DNA from: Enoplosus armatus
Lineage: Eukaryota > Chordata > Actinopteri > Centrarchiformes > Enoplosidae
Reading direction: 5' to 3'
Assembly (NCBI RefSeq): GCF_043641665.1
Contig: NC_092203.1
Location: 7,858,067-7,922,066 of the forward strand
Length of the DNA: 64,000 nucleotides
The notes beneath the pieces are model-generated. The model was not told the DNA's origin and made no database searches. It was given only the letters and a program-made list of their open reading frames with translations. Made by a program: the position numbers and the translations under genes. This document shows positions 1 through 11,200 of the stretch, piece by piece; position 1 is the stretch's first letter, and the number at the start of each line of letters is the position of its first letter.

Positions 1-312
1 GATAAAACGCTTTAATCAGTAAATGAAAGAAAAGTAGGTCACATGGTCCGATTCAATTAGAGGCCAACCAAAGCGTGGCAGAGGTCCTGTGGAGAAGAAT
101 CCATTTTTTATGAGGTTGACCTGTATGAATCTTTAAAAGTGCTATTAGAAACACAAAGCTTCCCTTCTTTGTCCTTTTAATGTTTCCACTCATTTTATCT
201 CCTTCATTCACACTAGATGTTTTTAATATTACGCTTTCTTTACTCTTGTAAAACCGTATTATTATTATTATTATTATTATGTCACAAAATATGTGTGTGT
301 GTTTATGTATAC

Positions 313-395
313 CTGGCTGCCACCACCACAGACTGGCGTTGTCCAAACAAGGTGAACGAATGAGGGACTCCCCACTCCTCCTCACTTTCTCGGAT
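313..395 (-). CDS. farp1: farp1 exon 23: PH1, last exon inside the window
   Basis: An 83-nt exon, acceptor TTTCAG and donor [26 protein letters not shown] then QSVVVAA. The next exon (human SEMEKWVEDIQ) is not found in positions 1-312, so the gene continues off the left edge. Confidence 0.95.
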
Positions 396-2214
396 CTGAA
401 AAAACATCATCATCCAACTTAAATACACTCCTAATCCTTTACAGTACATGCATGTAAACCAAACCCACAATCACTTATAACAACAACATACGATGTAAAA
501 ATAAGCCCTAACATCTAAATAAAACACGATTTCACCCTAAAACTTCTTGTAAAGAAGGAAAACTTTGCAGGTTTCAGTTCTGCACCATTCAACCTTGCAG
601 TACATGTGTTGCTAATGGAATATGGCCACGTACCGTCATGCCATACAGGGGCAGCTGGCCATGAACTTTAAACTGGTTAGACGGGGTCATTCCTCGACTG
701 GTGTACACCAAGGAATCACTGAACTACAGAGGACGAAGAGAAGAAAGAAAAGTGAGAAGTGGAGGCTAGATTTCTTTGCTTTTATCGCCAACATTAGATT
801 CACTTTGAAAAGTTGCTGAAATGTCATACCAGGAAGAACATCCTCTGCTGAAGGCCCTTCCCTGAGAGCTTGCTGAGGCAACCGAGCCTGATGAATTCCT
901 GTAAGTTAAACATTAACAACAAAAAAAAATATGAGAGCAACAGAGAGAAAGCCAAGATCCATAAATGAGCAGAATGGAGGAGATTTTGCAGGTCTAATCT
1001 AGGCCTCAAGCACGGAAACTAACTATTTAAGTAATAACAGAGTCTGACCCTCCCGGGGATGGCGAGGTTGTCGATGCCGGTAAGATCTTTCTTCAGCTCA
1101 AGAAGCTTCTGGAAGTTCTCCATCTTCATCATGGAGCCTTGCAGCTGCAGCACCATCTCTGAGATGTCAGCCAAAGCCGCTGAAGGGAAGGTGAAGAGAT
1201 GGTTATATAAAAAAACACACACATTTAGTTTCGCATGTACAAAAATACATATGTTGGAGGAAAAGGTGGAGATGCTGCACACAAAAAGGCACTCGTGTAC
1301 CTCTACAGTCCCTGAAGTCATCGTGGGTGGGCGGGAAGTGCTTGCAGAGCCTCTCCAGGATGAGTTTGTAGTGCAGCAGGCGGTGGAGAGGCCGGAGGAG
1401 GAAGATGTTGAAGGGCAGGTAGCAAACTCTCTGCTGCTCAAAGTCTCGACACAGAGCCTCGGCCTTCCGACTGGACCTGAGGAACAGTGAGGGGGAGGGA
1501 AGTGGTGCTTTTCACAATGCTCCCACAAAGTATAATGTTTTTCTCTGTCATCTTTTCTACCTCATATTTCCATTATTTTTATAGTTTCTTCTGTTATTTC
1601 ATTCATAGTTTGGCTGGTTGAATATTCTGATAAGAGAGTGCATTAACTTTCTTACTTCATGCCTGCTGATAATTGGACCTTTGCTTACAGTTTACTTATG
1701 GTTTTGTTCTGCGTCACCTACCTGCAGACCCGTTCCAGTTCGACCAGGCACTCTGAATGTTTCTGAAGATGAACCGTCAACTGCTGCAGATGCAAAAGAG
1801 AGAAAACAAATTAAAAACAGATAAGAGGCAGAGAGACAAACAATCTATATGTATTTAATTAAAAACAACCCTTCTACCCTTCTTGTTTCACAAAGAGGGC
1901 GTCTATAATTTCTACATCTGTACTGTAAATCATATACTGACAGCGTGGGGTTATAGAGGGAGATCTAGTTACCCTCAGACCCTGAATGTTCTTCAGGAGA
2001 ATGTCACCAATGCGTTGATAGTCTCCTTTAATGTGGGCGTTGGAGCGGCCCTCCCTGAGAGAGAGAAGAAATGAAGATCTTGCAGTAACATTTATCCACC
2101 AGTAGATGTCAGGCCAGAGCTGAAGAAGTTTCTCACACGACTGGAAAATCTTCATCAATTCCCACAATCCCATTCATCTTACCAGCAAGTCCCTGGGCCC
2201 TCTCCAAAAGCATG

Positions 2215-2286
<72 letters not shown>

Positions 2287-5200
2287 TCCTGTCTGTCATT
2301 ACAGAAATAACACAGACAAGATTCCCACAGGAGGAAATGAGGACTTTGCATGTGCACTTCAGCTCCCATGCAAAGTCACATTAGTCTTTTCATGTTATTA
2401 TGTATTCATGGTTTAGGTTTTAATTAAAATGACATATTGTGATGCTGGTACGCAACTTAGTGATAAAAAGTATTGTGCTGTTGCAAACTTTCTTCATTAA
2501 TGATCTCATTTGTCACAAGTTAAAGGAAATGAGTGAATCCACAGAATTCAAATCACCTTATTTCTCCTTCTTCACTGATGTTTTTTGCTTCCTTGACTTT
2601 CCCCCAAAGCTGGTTGTATGTTGTTGTGAAACATGATACAGATACTGATACAGAAACACTACAGTGGAGTGAATGTCTTTGTTTTTGTCTTGCCAAAGCA
2701 CAATAGCAAATTGCCAAACACTAATCTGGTCTTAAAATTCTTCTCATTTTTGTGGTGGATGTGTTTTGTTTAAATCAAGTAATCCTATTTAAATTGCCAA
2801 ACTTTTCTGAATGGGAACAGACGGATACTGACCACTGTGCCAGCCGCTGCTCCACCTCTTTGAGGAATCCCTGGTGAAACTTGTGGACCGGATCGTAGCT
2901 GGTGGAGATCAGGTTCTTAACGGAGTCCGGGAAGGCCTCATCTTTCCCCGCAATACTCTCGAAGGACTACAGTAGACAAAGAAAACATTCACACTTCTTC
3001 ACGCACCGTCTGACATCAAAAATTCTAAATCACGTCAAGCTTTATCTCCGTCTTCTGTCTTATCTCTGTGCGTCCTCAGAATGAGCAATCAGCAGTCACA
3101 AAGAGCCACATTAAGGGAAGTAATATGCAAGTGACGACACAGTGAAGCAAAGAATTCATTTAAGGTTAAAGCCAAAACAATTCATCGATTAGTCGAGAGG
3201 CAGAAAATGAATCTGCAGCTGTTTTGATAATTTCTTTCTTTAGATTTGCTGCTTTTCTTTGTCTTATATAATTACAACTTGTATATTTTGGGGTTTTGGA
3301 CTGTTGGTATTTTTGGTGTTTTTACCACTATTTCCTGATGTTTATAGACCAAATGATTAATGAATTAACTGAGAACATTTGTCAGAATAATCTATAATGA
3401 AAATAATCGATAGTTGCAGCCCGAGTCAAGGTAAGATGAGACCTGTCCTATAAAAACATGCTTTAAAACAAACTAATGCACCATATAAAAGTACTTTGAA
3501 ATCACTATCACACATCCACATCTCCAAAACAGACAGTGACAGTGATTACAAGTGACTTATATGAGCAACCACACACACGGAAACACACACATTACTGGTA
3601 TGATCCCCCCGAATAGGAGGTCGTGGTCAGAATGAATGATTTGACTTGAAAGCACAATGGCATTTGTTTGCACTGAGGATCAGCTAACACACACACACAC
3701 ACACACACACGCACGCACAGTGATCCTCCTGGCCCCAAGCGAGATAGTACACAACAACCCCTGACCCCTTTCAGAGTGAATCACACACGATTATGACAGC
3801 TAGTGCAGACAGGAGGCCGTCCAGCTGTTTCACAGAAGGACTCGGCGGGAGAGAGGAAGGGTGACAGCGAGAAGAGGGAGGGAGGGGCGGGGTTATGGGA
3901 TCTCAGGGCTGAGTGGTGCCAGCCAAAGAAAATATTTAAGAGGTAAAAAGTGCCAGCGCACGCCTTCCTCCCACATGAAAGAGGGTGGAAACTACTGTTG
4001 AGAAGAAAAACAGCTGAGAGGCAGAAAAAGACACGAGAGGGGAAATATGATATTTTTCCCTCCGCAGCGAGGTCAGAGGTCACAGTCAGATTCATACGAT
4101 TAAGGTGATGGGGTCTTCAGCTTCTGCAGGGGCTTGAACCTGTGTTTACCCCATTGGTGGTCTCTCTCCTCATTACCCCCCTGCTGCTGATTTTCCCCTC
4201 ATTTGTTAGTAACAGGCAGTAAAAACAGACAGACAGTAAAGTTGAATCACATAAAACTGCAGAGACAAAGTCTGACCCACATTAGGCTGCACCTTCATCC
4301 CAGGATTAAAGTTGAAGAGTGGATTTTTTTTCCTCTGTGTTGATTTTAGTGTTTCCACCTGGGAGCGAATAGTCTGTGTAGTCTTAAGGTCGCTGGCTCA
4401 AAAAGGAGGTGAATTATAACATATGCATTGCTTTCTTGTGAAAAACAAAAGAGTGAACGTCATTTAAAAAACGTATAATGTGCTCACATGGAAGCTGTAT
4501 TTTCATCTGTCATCTCTCCTGCACAAAGCTTCAGATGTTGAACCTCAGTCTTCACTCGTGGGCCAAACTAAATGCACATAAAAGCCCATTTTCGGGATGG
4601 GAATAAAAAAAGTAAAAAATACAGGAACAGAGAGTTCAACTTAAGCTCCTTGTCCCAATTTTTGGCATTCAAAAGACCAAGCTGAGCTCACTTTCCCAAT
4701 ATTTAGGCTATAAAATCACCAGTGCAAGTGCTGATTCACAAACCAACTCTGACTGTCCCAACACGTGAGCTTTTAAAAAGACCAACTTTAGCTCACGGTC
4801 CCAAAATTCAGGCTTTGAAATAACCAGCTTTGACTCACTATTCCAGTACAGAGGCTTTAAAGAGACCAACTGTGGTTCAGGGTCCCTCTGTGTGCTCTGC
4901 AGGGCTGTGTGCTTTAGGGAATGTGTTTACACTTGGCCAGAGTAGCTCTTGGTCTTAACACAGATGGCTTTTCAAACATCTCTCTCTCTCAGCCAGTTGA
5001 GAATGGCCCTGCAGTTAGAATCGACATGGCAGAGCGAACAAACACTTAATCACCATCAAAAGAGTGATTTTGTAGCTTCTGTGGCTGTTTTCAAAACTAC
5101 ATCATCGAAAGAAACGATAGAAATGTGTAAAAATGTCCTCCTTACCTCTGTGATGACCTGCAGGTCTTTGAGGTAGGTCCGCTCTGTGGTCAACAGTTCC

Positions 5201-8200
5201 TTGGCGATGAAGTAGGCCTTGTCTGTAGGAAACTTCTGGACACAAACAGAAAGATAAGATCGATCCATCTGTCCACCCATTCACCTATCCACTGATCAGT
5301 TCCTTTTCTTTCTCATCCATCCACCATCTCCCTGTCTGTACGCTCACCTTCCTCCTCGCCTCCTCTTCATCGTCATTGCGGACACATCCGGCGTCGGTGA
5401 GCAGCGGGCTGGTGAGAGGTGATAGCTGCCGTGCTTCAGGACTCTGACCTGGACCCAGGATGCTGCCCATCCCCTGCCCATTTACCGAGCCGTTGCCGTT
5501 AACAACCACACAGGGACTTCCCCCTGGAGAGTCCTCTGAACCGGGACTTTCTGGGGGAGGAGAGGAAAATAAGAAAATGGAGAGTGGGAGGGAGACGGGG
5601 ACAGGAATAGAACAAAGAGTGAGATAAGGGAGAAGATAGCAGGAGAGGATAAGGGATGGAGTTAAAATAGATTCAAAGCCATTCAGCTACTTTAAAGAAA
5701 TTCACAGCCATCTCCCTTATCATTTAATTCTTATAGTCACATTTTCTTTCTTTCCTCTCAGTGGAGGGAAAGGCTTCTTGATTCACCCTGCATTTAGAGG
5801 CTCAGCATATGAACATATTCCCCAAATACTTCCTCCAAAAGTACCCAACCTGTATGGCGATGAATTTCAGGGTTACACAGCGCTACGTAATCAATTATAA
5901 ATCATGGGTCAGGACCCAAAATGAGCAGCTGTCACGTTCAGGCAGGTCGCCACATGACAAAAATGCTACGATCCCTAATCTCTCAAGGAGGCTACGTCTA
6001 CACTATTTCTCTATTTGGATCCTCATCTAACATATGGTTAAAAAGAAGATGAAAAGAAGGAAAAAAATAGCAATAAATGTTAAGAATATATTAGTAAGGA
6101 GCTATGGATTACCAGTTTATTTGCAAGACTTAATAAAGACCATATCTGTGCATTATAAGAGTAAGTAAAAAGACAAATGATGCATGTCCGAGGATTCATT
6201 TTCTGTTGATCGACTAATCGATTAATCAACTAATCGTTTCAGCTCTAGTTGACAATCTATGAATACTATATTACTCTTTCCATTCCCCTTACAATGCACT
6301 ATAGATATGATCTTCTATACATAGGTGATAGTCTTGCTGGTTGTGATGATGCCTAAAATCATCTGTTTTCTAATAGGAGTCTGGTCTGGTCTAACTTTTT
6401 GGGGACAGAAGAATAAAAGGTAAAACCTACTTTTCACTACAGCTAGAGTCACTACAGAGGTTTACTACATGGTACTAAATTGTGACTGTATACTTGCCCA
6501 GGTGCAAAGTTTCCAAAGAGTCCACTGTTATACACCAAACTGGATCATGGGTAAAACCATGGCAACCACTGAGTGCAGATCTGTGATGGGTGCTATAAAA
6601 GAACTTGCCACCATACAGAAGAAAAACTACAACGACACAAAACACAGGTGAAACAACGAGCTAACAGAAGCTAGAAAACACGGAAACACAGACAGAAACG
6701 GATCCAATCATGTGCGCACATGCTGAACAAACAGTGTCGAACAAAACGAACAACCTCTACTCTACAGTCTAGCTACCACAACACAAGACACGGGTGGGGG
6801 GGGTCACAATTCAAGCAGGGTAGGTAGGTGGGGCAGGGGTAGTTGGACATCGGTTCCCTCTACAGAAAATTCTGGAGTCCCTTTTCTTCGAACATACAAG
6901 GTCGTTTTTTTATTGACACTAGTGCACAAAATCAGTTACAGTGTTAAAAGGAGAGATGAAGGGTAAAGAAAAAAACTTTTAAGAAAAAAAAAATCCAGTA
7001 GGTGTTTTGTGAAATGCAAGAATACAAAGTGTTACAAGAGTGACAAAGAAAACCAGTGAGTCAGTGAGTCTTTAGGCCATTAATCAGAGTGCGTCCAGGG
7101 AAAAATGATCATTTCAATGCCTTTCTTTTGACTTGGCAGCACTTTGACCTTTGCATGCTCAGTATTTATTGTGATTTTATGTTTTAGAGATGCTGCAAAG
7201 CCTGTCACTCAACAGAGACATGCACCATGAAATACAGGACATGCAAACTAAAGCTGCCACCAATCTTCAAATCACAAAAATTAGAAGAATGGCCAGAAAG
7301 ACGGTTTATTCCTTCAAAAGAAGTCAGTCAGTAAAAAGTGTATTATGTAAACAGGAAGAGAAGCATAGATGTGATGCTACAACGCCACCGTATACCATTT
7401 TAATAATCTAAATGATAGAAAATGGTTTGACATTTTGGGAGATATGCTTGTTTGGTTTCTTGCTGAGAGTTGTTTACATGAAACCGAATTCATAGCCCAA
7501 AATGTTGAACTATTTGAGAAGAAGAAACTACAATCATTTTACTTTTCATCTTTTAAGATAATCTAGCAAATTTGGCTCTGATTAACCCCATTAACATACA
7601 AATTACAATATGAATACAAAAATCACAATCTATCAGCCTGTTACTGTATGTACAGTACATTAACTTTACAAAAAGCCTCAATGGGAGTGACTTGCTGCGA
7701 CTGCTATTTGGTGACAGGCAGTGAAAGGGAAGACAAGGTGGACTCAACTCCAGTATTCATGTATGTGTGTCCATCTTCTGACAATACTCAGACATTCACA
7801 CCTTACAAAATAAAATGCTGCGTCTCTCAAAGACTTTTTTCTTTTATATTTGCACCTACATTTGCATTTAGCTTAACTTTACTTTTATCTGTCTACCTTC
7901 GCCCTCTCACTCTGCGTTAAAAGAGTACTGGAGTCAAGTCAGCCCTGTTGTGTCCTTGTGCACAGTGAGGAAACCTGGGGCAAAAAAAAAACACAAATGG
8001 TTTCTAAATATTTGAAAAAGACAGGGTGCAGTTACTTAAACATGATGGTGTAGTAACAAAAAAAAGGCATGAAAACTGTAATATCCCACGAGAAGTGAAG
8101 AGGAGTTTGTGTCTGAAAAAAGGGAACGTTACACATTTACTGCACCTAATGCCTCTCAAACATCTGAAACCATTTTGAGCCCAATGACAGAAACAAGAAG

Positions 8201-11200
8201 TGACAAAGTGAGCCAAAACAGAGCAGAATGACAGAAAAGCAGGGACTTTGCTTGCCTGGTTAACATGCGTTCAGAGTAAAGAAAAGGAAACGGTGAGAAA
8301 ACAGCATTGTGTTTCCCACTAACAGAAGACATGCTTAAAAACAGTGCATATACAAAGCGTGAACATTTGTTTCAGGACGCAGCAGTAGCTCTGAGGAAAG
8401 AAAAGCTTGTTCGGCTTTAGAAGCTGAGAACACATGATAAGATCCCATACGTTAACTCACTTCGTAGATTGAAACCTCACTGTTTTGGGGAGCACTAAGG
8501 CTCCCTGAGTCATAGCATATTCATGGAAAAGTGGCTAAGAAGGTATCTCTGATATAGCATGTCCTGAAATGAGGACTAATTCTTGTGTTTTTATGGACTG
8601 TGAGTCAATAATTAATAAGCATCTTTAGTTACAAAGCTGATCCAAATTCAGAAAAGTTTGTATGCTAATTCAAAATATAATTTGTATTGCTAGCTGTCTC
8701 TATTTCCAAAAAAACAAAGTGACAGCGGTTCTTCAAGCTAAATGCTAATGTCAGCATGCTAACATGCACACCATGACAACGCTAACATTGCTGATGTTTA
8801 GCAGGTGTAATGTTTCACATGTTCACAATCATAGATTAGCGTGTTAATATGCTAACATGTGCTAATTAGCAATAAACACAAAGTACAGCTGAGGCTGATG
8901 GGAATGTCTTTAGCTTAGCTTAAACCAAAGTATTGGTCAAATTAAGACTTAGCAAAACACAGCAAAATAATGTGTTGAATTTTACAAAACAATCAACAGG
9001 CTTTATCCTAATTCAGTGTTGCAGTGAAAACAAAAGAAGCATGTGCAAATGACCGTGATGGGGATGGAGTGCCGGCACACCTTCAATAAGAAGAAAGAAC
9101 AGCATCCAAAGGAAGTGAAAGATAACAAAGAGCTACCTTCTTTTGTGTGTGGTCGTAGAACATGCCAGGGGCCAAGCCGAGCAAAGCAGACAGCTATGGA
9201 TGGTCACAGGTTTAAGGACGATGGTTGGCGTGTTTGATTATTGCTTATTGTGTGAAAGAAAGAAAAAAAGAACGACAGAAAGAAATAAAGACTGAAAAAA
9301 GCCCATGACCAACCAAGAAGTAGAATAAGCGCGTATAATGCATCTTCAGCAGAAATGCAGACACACATGGAGCTGCAGTTATTATCAAAAATACAGATAT
9401 AAAAAGGTTAGGGTCATGATCATACTCTCCCTAACATTTTAATTGATGCAAATCTATTCCTCCACTAACGGTAAATACAAAAGAGAACTACTACAAGAAG
9501 TCTCTACCACAAACATCCAAATTACAGTGCAAGTTGCCCACGACAGACAGACAGAAGTCGAATGAAAGCGTAAAAAAGTGCTCCAAAAGAAAAGGACGTC
9601 AGCTCGGCCAAAACCGAATGAGAAAGGCGAGACCGGCCGTTAGCTACAGCCTTCCTCCTCCGCCAGATCCCCATAGCTCACACATTTTAACACCTTTCTC
9701 TACCAAGTCAAGTGTATTACTCCAAGTACAATCTCTAACAAGAACATTCGAGTATACTGTACAATTAAAGGGGAATACCTCTCGTGTTATCCTAGTGGTT
9801 TAACACAGTCCGAACAACCACATACTGTATATAACATCTGACATAAAACAGCTTTCCCCTTAAAAACCTCCAAAGACTTCCCATTGAACTCCAGCTATCA
9901 TCTTAAAGCCCTTCTATTGCACGAGACAACAGTCATTATAAAAGTTTGATTTAGAGAAAATGCTACATTAGGACACTAACATTATTACAACAAACAGTCG
10001 AGTTCTGTTAATGACCAAGAAAGGCAGCTGATCAACTCAACAGCTTCCAGCTTTCAGAATCAAAGCCACCTAAAAATCAATTCATCTCTTGCTTCAACGC
10101 CTTAATATCTCAACAACAAGAAAATATCGTTTAGAAACGTGAGCTACAATAAGGTGAATCCTCCTATTTCTCCGAAACGGAATAGGAGAAATCATATGAT
10201 TACGAATAATATCGATGCTATCAAATGATTTGTGAAGAAAAACGAGGAGGAATTGTAGAAACAATCTTCCCCACAAAAAACTACAATTCTACACGTGAAG
10301 GTTTTCCTTTAGATTTCTAAGAAGACTTCCCAACATAATCTGTATTTTTCATCTGCACATACAACTACACTGAATATACAGTTATGGCACATTGTAAGGA
10401 AGATTTTTCTTGAGACATTACTCAGGCTGATTCTTAAAGGTTTTACAGAGAGCTGGCAGAATTGCCTCCAGGCTTTGACAAATAAGTATTTACTACACGT
10501 GGAGTTAGACTAAAGGTTTGCATACAAAATTCAATACAAAAAAAGGGGGATTTTTGGAAACAATGGACGTGTTATCATTAATCTAAAGGTAGGGCTGGTG
10601 TTTCTATTCACAGTTAAAACCCCACAAAATGTGTCAAAAATATGTTAGAACCTTTGCACAAAATGTGTGCTATATAAGGTGTACATCACAGCTTACCTAG
10701 TGTCAACAGGTGGACTAGATCTACAGTATCGCACAGTTGTGTACTTCTATTTCAATATTCGACTATTAATGGAGCCTTTTTCGGTCTTCATTAATGTAAC
10801 TGGGTGATTAAGTTTGACAGTTTAGCTCTAATACACTAAATTGAGATTATGCTGAACTGCTTGCATATCTTTACCCTTCAACAGCTGAAGACCCGACCCC
10901 CTATATCTTCCTCGTTAAAGCGGTAGCACCCTTCCTCCTCCTCTCCCTCACCATCCTCCCCCTCCTCCAGCTGGAGACTCCCGAAGGAGAACTTGCTACG
11001 AGGCAAGGGCGACGAGTTCACACCGTTCGAGTTGACCGAATTCATGGAACTGACGGCAGCAGGATTGCCGTACATTAACGGCTGGCTGTACGCGCTGCTG
11101 CCGGTGTCTGACTCTGTGTCGCTGGTGTCGGTGCCACTGCTGGTAGATCCGTCGATCATTTGGACCGGCTGGTTTAGGTTGTTGTTACGGGTCGGGTTGT

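Noticed and set aside
1059..1490. Plus-strand 143-codon frame
   Set aside because: It is antisense to farp1 exons 19-20 and spans their intron; no family match.
10701..10724. Possible small farp1 exon ahead of a GTAAGC donor near 10.70 kb (minus strand)
   Set aside because: The 24-nt candidate between a TAG acceptor and the donor has a stop in the needed frame and does not supply phase 1.
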